A stretch of 64,000 bases of DNA. Source: Nemophila menziesii (taxonomy: Eukaryota > Streptophyta > Magnoliopsida > Boraginales > Hydrophyllaceae). The stretch is from contig JARWIR010000002.1 of assembly GCA_029959085.1 (NCBI GenBank), forward strand, positions 61,434,154 through 61,498,153. The letters are read 5' to 3'. This document shows positions 22,596 through 34,284 of the stretch, one piece after another. The first letter of the stretch is position 1. The number at the start of each line of letters is the position of its first letter. The position numbers and the translations under genes are program-made. Below the pieces are notes generated by a model. That model had not been told where the DNA came from. It made no database searches and saw nothing but the letters and a program-made list of their open reading frames with translations.

Positions 22596-22893
22596 GTATG
22601 GGCTTCAAACCAGATATGGCTGAGCTAGATTGAGCTTCACTGCTTCAGGTCCGATGGCAGATCGATTTTGTCGACGTCTTCTCGAAAAACGTCATGGCTG
22701 CTCGAACAGACAACGGATCCATGCAAGGTGATCGGCTCTTCTCGCCGGAGTTTCGGTGCAATCGAACAAGCAACCTGATCTCGCCGGAGTAGACTAGAAT
22801 GGCCTGAAACTGCTGAGTACCGGCCATGAAGCTCTGACGGATAAGAAGAGAAGACCCTTTACACCTAAATTTCAGTATTTCTTGTGTTTGTAG

Positions 22894-22989
22894 ATGAAAT
22901 TTGTTATTAGGCATTGCTTTATGAACACTTTAAACAAATTTGCCAAGGCTAATAATGGACATGATGTTTTTAGTGCAAATATAAGTATG
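22894..22989 (+). pseudogene. Exon-like frame, possible serpin piece, unit 2
   Basis: Copy of 1866-1964 with the same acceptor, ATG and gtaagt donor; one codon is lost in frame. Confidence 0.3.
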
Positions 22990-23354
22990 GTAAGTGCTGA
23001 TATTGAAGAGGTGATTCTTTACATAGAACATATTGTGGCCATCCCTAAAATTTAATACCTTCGTGGTCTTCTTCTACATTCGCTATTTTATTTTTACCTT
23101 GCGAATAATTTCATCATGTCCTTACTAGGATGATCCCTACTAAAGGAAGGTGATTTTTTGACAGGTTGTCATAAGCTTGAATTTTTTTATAGTTCAATTG
23201 GTGAAAATTAGTTCATTCACCAATATAATATTCTGTAAATTAAGACGCAAACCATGAAAAAAGAATTATCAAGGTCAAATTTCGATGATTAATAAACAGA
23301 GCAAGTCGAGTGCTACCAACAATATAATGTAGCAACACTGATTTCTCTAGTGTG

Positions 23355-26300
23355 GCTTTACATGATTCACCAATCTTGCCCTAATACATTATAACAATTA
23401 ATTTCTCCTACCAAAAAAGAATAAACAGTTCATTTTAAATTCATTTGCACATATTTCAAAAATATAGTAATATTTATTATTTACATTAATTTAAGCATCT
23501 CGATTGTCCGAATCAACTATTGAATAGTCTTTTTATATCGTCATCACATAAAACATAAGATGGACTTCAATAAAAGGTACATGGTTTGAATTCCCTCAGC
23601 CTTGTTATTTCTTGAGCCCTTGAAGAGGATAAGCAAGAGGTCCAAGGTTCGAATCCCCTCCCTAAACATGGGTAACCTAATACTGATTAAGTGGGAATAT
23701 GAAGCGTGTATATTTTCTATATAAATAGTCGTGGTGCGCGTAAGCTGACCAGACACCCATACATCAAAAAAAAAAGATGGACTTCAATATTAGGTGTTGT
23801 TTCACGAATTAACGAATCAATCGAATGGACAATTGCAATTGTCTTCACCAAAAATAATACTATAATCAACAACTCAAATTATTATTTCTTATAAAAAACT
23901 CATTTGAACTTAACAAGAATAATAGATGAGGACCCTAAGTGAAACACATCAGTGTTCATGATAAATGGAAATTTTGGTTGCTCAATCGGTCAACTTGCAA
24001 ATGAACTATCTCGCTCCTCCGCAACTTTGAAATTCAAGACCCAAGAGCACAAAAAATTCAAATTACAGGCTCAAATAGTAAGAAAGAGCCTCATGTAGTT
24101 TGTCTATAAAGGAAAGTACCGGTTTAAATTTCAACTTCTTAGGTGTAAGGTGGAGAGTCAAGCTCAGATCCCCAAGAAGACAAAAAAGACATTGTATCTT
24201 TCGTTGATATAGCTACAAAATTAGTTGTCCTTGAAATGTCCATTTTGTCGGCCAGAACAAGAACGAGGAGTTTGAAGCTCCAGAGTTCCACTTCCTAAAG
24301 AATTACAGAACAATGTCCATTTGGCTTCCTGAAACTACAGGAAATGGTGTTTCGTGTGAACCATTTGTGTATGTATTTAAAATGGGTTTATCCGAAGCTA
24401 ACAGCTTCAATGAAAGATTTCAATGGCAAACCTACCAAGAGTTTAAATCATATTAATGAATCTGGTAGCATGAGCATAAATAGATTAAGATAAGTAGAAA
24501 GATGAGAAAATAAACATAAATTAACAAATTTGATAGACATATATAATTAGTGAAGGGACATGCTTTCACAGTGTATAGGCTTACCAGACTGAAATGCAAG
24601 AGATCAGGAAAATTCGAGATACCTCCTTGTTCTCTCGGAAAAAGCCTGTATCAAACATAATTTAAAAAATATTGCTCCGTGAAATATATAAATCAATTTA
24701 TTCCTAGACCTAAAAAGAAAATAATAATTGTTTTCCAAAAACATTATATATTATATATTAACAATAATTTAAAACAATTTAAGTCTATAAAAGTCAATAA
24801 ATCATATCTATATTAAGTTAATTTGTTGATATTTGTATAAGAATTATAAATAATAACAAAAATTACCTTTAATTGTTTGTTAAGCTGCTTAATGGAAGCC
24901 GGTGGTGTTCCTTAATGTATCCAATTTGATCTAATGCCAATATTCCCATATTTTGGTGGGCGTCCCAGTCTTTTTTTGGACCTATTTTCATTCAATACAA
25001 CAAATCTGGACTCGCTAGTCCTAGTTGTATATACCCTCTCCCTTGAATTGCCCTCATTCCCAGTTAACATTATGTTGAGTTATTTTATCTTGTATAACAA
25101 ATAGCAACATTAGTGAATAAGGTAAGCTAATCTGAGTAGTATTATCAAATATATAAAATTTATGTGATATAGATTACCAAAAAAAAGTTTACTATTCCAA
25201 GATCAACAACAAGACTACTTATGTCATGATAGTTCTATCATACATTTTATAATCACTAGTACTAAAAAAATATTAAAATGATCACCAATAACTTAAAAAC
25301 AATGTACCAGTCCCACACATGTAGAATGAAACAAATACTATGTATCTAGAAATAATGATCAACGTATAAATATGACAACTATATATTGAAGGATTGTTAT
25401 TGACGGAGCACGTGGCTAATACCCCGCCAAAGAAATCAACACGCAGTAGACGTTGTATTTGAGTGACTTAACTTGATTATTCTAGAGAGTGTATTTTTTC
25501 ATTTTTATTTCCGTGTGGAAAAATGCAGGAATGTTTGTTACTGTTATTTTTTAATTGCACACTTACTCTTGATAATACCATGATAAGGTTTTAGGAGATC
25601 TGTAACTAGAACCAGAGCTAGAGTATGGTTAACTACTTAATAATACTAGAGTAGCAACTATTTTAGAAGCTACAATTGTTGCCTAAAATGTGCACCCTTA
25701 ATGTTGGTAGATGCTATATGATTAAGCAAACAGTAGGTCTAGTCTTTTCAAACTTAAAATAATGATTGAGAAAATTATATTTATTATAATTACTCTATTT
25801 TACTTTCAAATTAATTTAAATTAGGAAAAAAATCTTACCAAGATAATTAGAAAAGGTTGACGGATTGAAATGGCATAATCAACATCTTATTGGAAAAAGC
25901 TTATCTAACATGATGTCAAATTTTGAATACATAGATCTGTGGGCAAAATCCATAATTATATACATTAATAATGATTTATAATACAAAATAAATTTCACTA
26001 TTGTAATTATATCAACTAATTAATGTATTAAACATCATAAACTCATATAGTATATCATAAGATTCAATAAATTATATCTTTTTATATGTTTAATAAAAAA
26101 ATTAATTACACTTGCAGGAGATTATAATAGTTAACCTACTTTAAAATTGAAACAAAACTATACACAAATCTTTAAAATATTAACAAATAATTAGTTAAAT
26201 AAATACTATTTTTTAGAAAGTTAACAAAGAATTAACAAATTAATATTATTTTCCAATTTAATTTTAATAATTTAAAAAAAAAATTCTAAAGAGTTAAGGA

Positions 26301-26560
26301 AGTGAAAAATAAACATACAGATTCAAAAATTACCTCTATGAAGGTTGCTTTATATATCCAAAACATAGGAAAAATCTACAAGTCTAAAGATTGAATCTTG
26401 TATGTGTTTTCTTTGGTCGACTGTGCTGCGGTACCCTAGATCAACTTGCAACTTATGATTGTTTGTTGTGCCATAAGAAATGCCTATTAAAAAAATTATT
26501 AGTAAAAAGGTACTTAGAATAAAATATTTTATAAAGTGTCTCAACCCAAAATACCTTTAC
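23355..26560. repeat. Beta block, unit 2
   Basis: Paralogue of the alpha block: the segments gattcacc.a.ct...ccctaatacatt, agcat.tctcgattg.c.ga and ttaggtgttgtttcacgaa align with 13953-14200. It carries a SINE that alpha lacks. Exon-like minus-strand frames at 24334-24215 (cut short here by a deletion and stop) and about 24890-25070 are decayed. Confidence 0.6.
23573..23773 (+). mobile_element. tRNA-type SINE with target duplication, unit 2
   Basis: About 200 bp with a B-box-like ggttcgaatcccc, a 3' part ending gtgcgcgtaagctgaccagacaccc, and an A-run. It is flanked by the 16-bp direct repeat aagatggacttcaata (23557-23572, 23774-23789). The 3' motif is typical of plant SINEs. The paralogous alpha site near 14150 (gatgaacttcaataata) is empty. 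Confidence 0.75.
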
Positions 26561-26621
26561 AAATAATAATTAAAAAAATAAATTAGAAGGTTATTCTATA
26601 TAAAACGGTTATTTAAAAAAA

Positions 26622-26780
26622 GAGTAATGACCCAAATTCATACCACCCATGACGTGGCGTGAATTGGTTGACTAAAAATATTTAATCTATTTATTTTCTT
26701 TATTTAATTAATGATTTACTTCCAACCAATTCACGCCACGTCATGGGTGGTATGAATTTGGGTGTTAAATGTTATTACTC
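26622..26780. mobile_element. MULE-type MITE, unit 2 (internally deleted)
   Basis: Same insertion as 2628-2819 with the 9-bp repeat TTAAAAAAA on the right (26781-26789). Parts of both arms are lost. Confidence 0.7.
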
Positions 26781-27421
26781 TTAAAAAAACATAACACACT
26801 AAAAGAAACGAAAGTTCTGAGGGAAGAAGAATCGGCGACATGCGACGACGGCTACTCCGACGAGCAAAGTTGGAAACAATATCTATCGATCAAAGCAAAG
26901 ATTCGACTCCAAAACCCAAAATAAACCATACATAAGTGAAAAAAGTCAAATATAATCTATTTCTATGTTTATTTTGAGATTTTTTATAGTGTTTCTTATT
27001 TTCGAAACTGTATTTGCGTGATTCATGAAGAAAACACAACAAAATTATAGTGCATGTTAATTTTGTTTGATTTCTACTGATTTGTTACTAAATTCTATAT
27101 GGAAACCGAATTTATAAGTTTCTAGGGTTTAAAATAGGATTATTTGATGAATGTGTTCAATTTATTGTGATCAACATGAACGAAAGATGGATTAGAGTCA
27201 TAAAACGTGGATAATATTTTAAACAAGGACCTATAGTGCAATTATTTCAAAAAAAATTGAGGTATAACTGTCAAATATACATAAATAGGGGCCTGAGACT
27301 AAATTTTTTGGCAAATATAGTGCAGATTATAAACAAAATGTTTAGTTTGGGGACCTTATAATTTAATTACTGCATAATATAGACACTTAGAAGGTAAACA
27401 TGTGTGTTCTGCAGAATGTTT

Positions 27422-27577
27422 TGGTAACTGTATTAAACATGAAATTTCATGTTTTGATAACTGTATTAAACATGAAATTTCATGTTTTGATAACTGTATT
27501 AAACATGAAATTCCATGTTTTGATAACTGTATTAAACATGGAATTCCATGTTTTGAGACCTGTATTAAACATGGAAT
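27422..27577. repeat. 33-bp minisatellite, unit 2
   Basis: Nearly five units. It covers shadow frames with an 11-residue period in two registers. Confidence 0.8.
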
Positions 27578-27760
27578 TAACTCAATTCAGACTACTAATA
27601 TGTTTCCTTGTGCTTGGAGTTTGTATAAAAACCGGTAAAAATGGCACCAAGAAGAAAAGTGAATAAGAATTCTGAGATGGAAGCTATATGATAGAGACAA
27701 CAAGTTTAAATCGACAGTAATTGAGAAACTTAAAAAAAAAGAGGTAAGCTGAACATGAGG

Positions 27761-27762
<2 letters not shown>

Positions 27763-27802
<40 letters not shown>
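27763..27802. repeat. (AT)n microsatellite, middle allele
   Basis: About 40 bp of AT dinucleotides at the same site as 3790-3864. Confidence 0.9.
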
Positions 27803-27804
<2 letters not shown>

Positions 27805-29835
27805 ACTTAAAACATTTAACTAAAACTGTACGTATGTAGAGAATGTAGCCGACAAGTTCCGAGTAAAGATGTATACGCAGTTCATCGACAACAAAGACCA
27901 AAGAATCACTTATGAAGAAGAAAAATGAAGAATTTGTTTAAGTTTTTTACTATCATGTTGAACTTAGTATTTCGTATTTTATAGGACTTATTTGGGAAGT
28001 TTTTAATTTGTAATGTTTAAGTTAAATTGTTAGACTTATAAACTAGTATCAAGGATTTGATTAATAATGATATCTCAATGGTTTATTATTATTTTTGTTA
28101 GAAAACAAGTGTTAAGAAAAAACAACAAAAAGTTAAATATTATTTAACTTTTCACGGTACAAACTACAACATCAAAAACCAAAATATAAAAAACAAAAAT
28201 GACAGTAGTTGTGTATGTAGTAGTATTCATTATATATTCAAAGTTCAAGGGGAAAGTAAATGTCAACAAAACACAGGGGGGAACTGAAAACAGAGATTAA
28301 TTACATGTCTGAAACATGAAATTCCATGTTTTAAACATGAAATTCTATTTTTAAACGTAAAAACCCAGAAGCAACGTAAACTACATGGCTCGCAACCTGT
28401 ATAAAAAGACAATAATACTAACATAATAAAACACAACACAAATATAAACACAAAAAGGTTCAAAAACTTAACAATACAAATGTCAACAATGTTAAATACG
28501 TGAATATTCATCGACCATTACAAGAATATAAAGATCGTAAAAACAAAACATCACTCATAGAAGAGCTCGACAGGATTTCGCGTTATGGTGTCCTCGGGTT
28601 TGGCAACGTCCGCATCGAGGCTCGGGAAAAGATCAAACAAACGCATAGACCGTTGGGAACCGAACTTAACCACAGCCATAACCATCTGCAGTGAACAAGT
28701 CATAATATAAGTAGTAGGACATGATCACATACACAAGCAACAAGGTGGAAAAGGGAAAAGTTGTTAAGGATGTTGCAGATTTTCATGTTTGAAACATGGA
28801 ATTCCATGTTTTAAACATGAAAAACTGCAACTGCACAAACCAAGGCAGAGCATAACAGCTGATAACAACCTCTAATAAAATCAAAGCAACATAAACATGA
28901 AATTACTCAACACTGAAGCAACATATCAACAAAATGAAGAATATAAACACATACATATCAAAAATCGGAAAAACATAATCAAAAAAAAAAGTGTAAAAAC
29001 TCTCAAAATCAAACAAAAATAGGAAAAACAACACAAACATAACAAAACATAACATGTAAATGACCACATTCAGTAAGTATTCAAACAAAATTCATTAAAA
29101 AGAGTTACCAACCTTAATAAACAGTAAAATTGAATGACATTGAGAAAGAGGAAAAAACGTAAATCAAATTGCACTAATAATGAACAATACACACACTAGA
29201 GCTCTTCAATATATGCATTTATAACCTTTACACAAACCAGCAACAAAAATCGAGCAAATGAAAATAAAAATTAGAAGAAAATGAAAAGAAAAAACAGAGG
29301 AGAGTGTTGATGAATTACTTTGTGAATTCATAAACCGAGTTAGAAGCAAGCTAGGAGAGAGATGAATATGTGTTAAGAAATTCGGCAAGAGAGGAGAGAA
29401 GAATATAGATGCGGTTATGGAAAGAGAGAAAGAGAGAAGGGAATAGGAGAGCTGAAATATGGGAAGAGAGATGCGATTATGGGAGTAAGTACTGGGTTGT
29501 TAAATAAATGTACTATATGTATGTGGTAAATTAAGAAATAAAAATATAATGGGGTTGTTTTTTCCAAATAAGTAATTAGGAAGGTATATATGTATAAAAT
29601 AAAATAATTAAAGACTAAAAAAAATAATTAGGAAGCTTAATGAGGATGTTATGAGCAATAACCCCTTGTTTGTTTTACTTCTAATTTGGTTTTTTTATTA
29701 AATAGTAATGCAGCCCAAATCAAATCACATTTTTATCAAAAGCGAAAGAAAGTGATAAATTAGAAAACATAAATTAGGTGATTGGTCCATTTAAAAAGAT
29801 GTTGTAATTTGAGATGATATTTAGTCTTACTCTTT

Positions 29836-31113
29836 TTAAAATTCATCAGTTAGTAAGGGTTAAGCAACTATATTGACAAATATGGCCTTGGAGTTTAAGA
29901 TATTTTAGCTGACCAAGGAATGTATTACTGAAAATGTTATATACTACAACATCTATTGTTCAAAGGTTCTCCAGCTTTGTCTAACATTTCCAAGACAACA
30001 ACTCATGGTATTTTCTTAAGAAATTTGCATCACTATTTCATGGATGTATCTAGCCTTTCTACTCATCTTCGGATTTGATCCAGGACCCCTAGCAGATACA
30101 TCTTCAAGCCTACTAGACGTCATATTTATCTTCAAGGGATTAAAGTCAATCCTTATCACATGCAAGAGTATCTCTCACTTTTAGGTTTGTCTACTAGGGT
30201 GGAAGGATCCTGTAATACCTTCTTCTTTATCATTGTAGTATCCCATGACTGCATGTAATGAATTTTCTTTTTTCGCCTATTTTGTACCGAAGATCTGTTC
30301 TGTGGGAGCTCTTTTCATAGCCTTCCTACTTTCTTCTCTTCGTGCATGCATTTTTATTGGATAGTTTCTTATCTGACTGTCTTGATTATCTCAAAAAAAG
30401 AAGACGGCTACTATTCTTCTAAAAAAATGAAGGATCCTTTGCACAATCTTTACTCAAAATGCCCTACTAATTATCTCGGTTTCCAAGGCTACTCTATTCG
30501 GTCTTTATTGTTTCTCCTGATCCCTTTTATTCCCTATTGCCTTGTTTTGGCTATGTTTAAGGAACCTAACATTTATTATATCATAACACAGGTAAAGAAT
30601 AACAAGGAAGTCATTCAACTCTATTATTATTCATATGATTCGTATATTGGCAATAAATTCGTGTTAACTCTTCAGAAGATTACTAAGGAACTGGAATTAT
30701 GACTTTTTTTATCACATCGAAGTTATATGATATATGATAATTTCATTTCAGCATTTAAAGTTGTCATTTTTTGAATGCTTCTATATCTCTGAATAAATAT
30801 TTGGTCCGAGGTTTTCATTTACTCTCCTATTAATGTGTCTAATAATAACTCTACTTATAAGTGGTCTTTTGCAAAATTAAGGGAAAAGGTTTTTCTAGCT
30901 AACATATATACTTTTGGTGTTATTATCACGCGTACTCTACATTCAAGAAACTACATGAGAACTTTTACTCTTCTTATCACGCCAAATATCTTCTTTAAGG
31001 AGGGAATATCATTCTAATGTTTCCAAAAAGTGGTTTCTTACACAAATAACGACTCTTATTTATAGGACAATATATGACTATCCATATTACATATTAACTT
31101 GTCCAAGAATAAA
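29836..31113. other. Unidentified 1.3-kb block, copy 3
   Basis: Homologous to 5951-7236 and nearer to the copy at 45226. The frame 30346-30702 (118 codons) is rich in Ile, Leu and Tyr and is not kept in copies 1 and 2. I do not call it a gene. Confidence 0.4.
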
Positions 31114-31514
31114 GGCACGTTTGGATATGCTTATTTTAGAGTATAAAAACAATTTTAGGATAAACTTATATTTTTTAAAAGAAACTAAAAATAATTTTGA
31201 AATCTCGAATCACTTTAAGTGTTTCTTTTAAAAAACAACACTTTCGAAGTTTCCGGCTTGGAAAGTAATTCATAATAATAGAAAGTTGAATGGAACGGCA
31301 GATGCGCTAGCCAAATGCACTCGACGTAACATTAATCTGGACCATTTGATAGATTTTTCTGTTTTTGGAGCTTTTAATTTTCTTAACCTTATGTGTAAAT
31401 AATGTTTAAACTGGTTTTTCTGACAAAAAAAACACCAATTTGGTGCTTTTCCTAAAAGTGATTTTCAGTGTTTAAAACGCTTTCAAAGTTCTAAAAGCAG
31501 TTTTAAATGGGCGC
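31114..31514. mobile_element. hAT-like MITE interrupted by a LINE, unit 2
   Basis: Same element as 20470-20700, split by the LINE fragment at 31245-31427. Confidence 0.5.
31245..31427 (+). mobile_element. Very short 5'-truncated LINE inside MITE, unit 2
   Basis: About 183 bp. It opens with the last part of a ribonuclease H domain (IHNNRKLNGTADALAKCTRR..., where the xADALAK motif carries the final catalytic Asp), followed by a short 3' UTR and an A-run. It is flanked by a target duplication (aaaacaacacttt at the left, aaaacaccaattt at the right, diverged). Different from the LINE at the unit start. Confidence 0.75.
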
Positions 31515-31720
31515 TAAGAAGTGTTAAGGCTGCTCACTTATGTCTCTTTAAAATATCCACTATAGGATTATGTAATTTAAAATACTTATATCATTTTTAT
31601 ACTGTTAAATTTTATTTTATATGCATATGATCATGTATTATTAATCTACATTATTTTCACTGTCAAAAAAGTGAGAGTTAAATACAATATGTACCAATAA
31701 ATTTTAAGAAAAGAATTTAC

Positions 31721-31807
31721 CCATATATCAATATATCCCATATTTTCCTGAGCATATGTAACTAAATTCCTCACATCAGAAGCCTCTTGAACACCACATG
31801 TTATATC
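31721..31807 (-). pseudogene. Exon fragment of NOL-like chlorophyll b reductase, unit 2
   Basis: On the minus strand the frame reads DITCGVQEASDVRNLVTYAQ, then ENMGYIDIW, ending at a gtaaat donor. It matches the short-chain dehydrogenase segment of NOL (NYC1-like), where a CDV.E..DVR.LV.Y.Q.N..YIDIW stretch precedes the INNAG motif. NOL reduces chlorophyll(ide) b in the plastid. Beyond the intron, a short acag|tgaaaataatg sequence near 31650-31670 may be the ruined start of the INNAG exon. Upstream (to the right) LINE sequence begins at once. Only one exon is left, so it is not functional. Confidence 0.6.
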
Positions 31808-32165
31808 CTTGTTATTTGCTGGAATATTTGGAATGAAAAAATGAAATGCTTTCACGAAAGTGAAGGATTGAACAAAGTGGGTATCATCACCAAAACTAAG
31901 GATTTAATATACAGATTATTTTTTAAAGATGCGAGTACTAAAGCAGATAAATCTAGTATTACGAGCTCCAGAGTAATTAAGAATAGTAATCCTACTTTAG
32001 TTGACGAGGCCGATATTGTTTGGATGTGTGATGCATATATGTTACACCTTGTATCGTAGATGTAAGATTAGTAAGATTATTGAAGGCGAAGCCTAGGCGA
32101 TCACCCTGGCCTTTCGGCCAGCCCAGCATTTTCCTAATTAGAGTATGTCTTTTTACTCTGACAAC
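31808..32165 (+). pseudogene. LINE linker and ribonuclease H fragment, unit 2
   Basis: It reads ICWNIWNEKMKCFHE, the spacer between reverse transcriptase and ribonuclease H in plant LINEs, then about 60 codons and a CDA motif. A +1 shift then gives RRCKIS..IEGEAWAIILAF-type residues in the unit 3 copy and SDNLDIY. It overlaps in content with the separate LINE at 37163, so it is another member of the family. Unit 2 has extra changes. Confidence 0.6.
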
Positions 32166-32689
32166 CTTGATATATATCATTACTCTATATATATTTGGGT
32201 AATATGTTTTTGGGTGGTATATATCATTACTCTATATATCATTACTCTATATATATATAGGCCCTTGGTCGAAATATGGAGTAGTCCCCAAGTTAAGGAG
32301 ACCAAATCTTACTAAATCTGTATTCCTAAATTGTAGGACAGGATAAATTCTTGCAGATTGTTTTGGTCATATCTCATTCGTTACTTATTGGATTTCAATG
32401 TACTTTATATGGAAATTACCGCAATTCAAAGATCTATCTGCTCATTAAACGGATCCTCCAAATTTGTAACCAATTTTCCGCAGCATATAATTAAGGGACG
32501 TATTTCTAGTATGGCAGACTCTTTACTTATCCAAACTTTTCCTTTTCAATTATGACTAAGAGGTTTTCCATGTTTTTATTAACTTATTATGATTATCCCA
32601 AGGTGAATCAGCTTCCAATACCTAAGTGGTACACAAATAATACACAAGTTACGCGCAAAAGCTGATAAAATTACAAAACACCTAAAACT

Positions 32690-33375
32690 AGACAAGAATG
32701 TGTAAAGTAAAACCATATGGGGTAAATCCAAAAATTAAGTACTAGATACCCTTAAAATGATGTCTCGTGACTACATTATTCTATCACATAAATGGAGAGA
32801 TCTTGGGTATAAACTAAACCTTTTTCGTAGCTTTTACAACACGGTTGTGCGTTGTACCACATAGGTCTGTGCAAAGCCTTGAATTTCATATACAGTGGCA
32901 TGGTATATAAATTATGTGATACGATAGTCACTGATACGGTCATGTAGTATACTGCATGGGTTGGTGGTTATACCATAACCGACCCTTCCTATCGGCCTAA
33001 AAATTGTATTCTTCATTAAATCGACATTATTTATGATAGGATGTCAAGGAGACGTCCGTAATCATTCCATATGGATAATTCTACAAGTTTATAACCCTCA
33101 AGTGGTGGTCCTTTCGAGAAGGACGTGATTAACAAAAAAAGGGTGATGATCGAGAAATCTGTAACTATCAGCAGGGTAGAAATATGTGTATGAAGGTCTC
33201 GATTAAAGACCATCAAGTTCAAGAGTACGTTCACTAGACGGGAATTTTGTGGTTTCCTCACTTCAATATGCGTTAATTCAAATCGAAAGATATTATCAAT
33301 TAAGTACAATTCACCCAAATGATGGTATTTAATGAAACATGTTCGCCTTCTCTCCCAAGAACCTAAGTGGGGGGT
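32690..33375 (+). other. Internal 3' sequence of an LTR retrotransposon, unit 2
   Basis: Lies directly before an LTR and ends in a purine run (aagtgggggg, 33365-33374) that fits a polypurine tract. No coding domain recognised. Present again at 48075-48740 and absent from unit 1. Confidence 0.45.
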
Positions 33376-33747
33376 TGTTGGAATAGTTAAAATAGAGTTA
33401 AAGATATTCTTTTGTTAATCCTTTCATGTTCTTGGAATAAGTGGAAAAACCTTTTTCTTTGGAAAAAATCCCACATAGTAAATGAAAAAGTAAAAAAGTT
33501 ATTATACATTATAGTTCCTTTCTTTCTATTTCATATCACATAACATTATGGAGAATAAAGGAGAAACATGAAAACCCCACATGCGTTGACCACCATACCA
33601 TCACCACCTCCTCCCTTCTTTCCGGACTTGCCTAGTAACGGCGTAGTCTTGGTCGTGGGAGTCTTTGGGAATTTAAAAATAAATAAAAAACCTAGTTTTG
33701 AAACTAGTATTTATAACAATCCCTAATAATTTATATTTATCCCAACA
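33376..33747 (+). repeat. 372-bp LTR, copia-like, unit 2
   Basis: Begins TGTTGGAATA and ends ATCCCAACA, so its ends are the inverted repeat TGTTGG/CCAACA. A polypurine tract precedes it, so it is a 3' LTR on the plus strand. The TGTTGGAATA start and short length are common in Ty1-copia elements. Copy at 48741-49112, the same length. Confidence 0.75.
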
Positions 33748-34284
33748 AAAGATAAAACACCCTAGGCTTAATGTCTCTTTTGTTCTTACTTAATTCACTA
33801 TATTTCACCTTAAAGACTACAATGTTATGGATGTTACAAGAGTCTGGTCAATCTGTCCAGACTCGTACATTGACCAGCTACTAGAAAAATGTCCAAGTTC
33901 ATAGAAGACTTTAAAAATTATGTAACCAACAAAATGCCTGCATTTATGACGCTTTAGTCACCAACCTTTAATATGATGATTCTGGTAAACCATTTACAAA
34001 ACTAAGAATTCAAAAAAGATAGCTCTATTCTCCCTTCAACTTAAAAATGATTCTGACATAGAGATTAGATTTAAACACTTGTAAGAGATACCAGTATTCC
34101 CAAAATATTTTTTTTTAAAACAATAATATATATGTAATCATATCTTGTTTTTTTTCTAAATTTCCGTGTAAGATATATAAATTTAAATTCTTGTAATAGT
34201 TGCAGTATTACGTTTGAAATACTTTTTTTATTAAATATATTTTTACTTTTATCAGTGATATTAATATCACAGGAAAACAAACAA
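33748..34284. other. AT-rich stretch after the LTR, no gene seen
   Basis: Present in unit 3 (49113-49690) and deleted in unit 1. Only shadow frames (34071-34316). Confidence 0.4.

Noticed and set aside
23630..23660. Possible tRNA gene (ggttcgaatcccc)
   Set aside because: Only a B-box-like motif within a SINE; no cloverleaf can be drawn.
30346..30702. 118-codon frame rich in Ile/Leu/Tyr, possible membrane protein
   Set aside because: Frame not kept in the homologous copies at 6.5 and 19.8 kb, low complexity, no family match.
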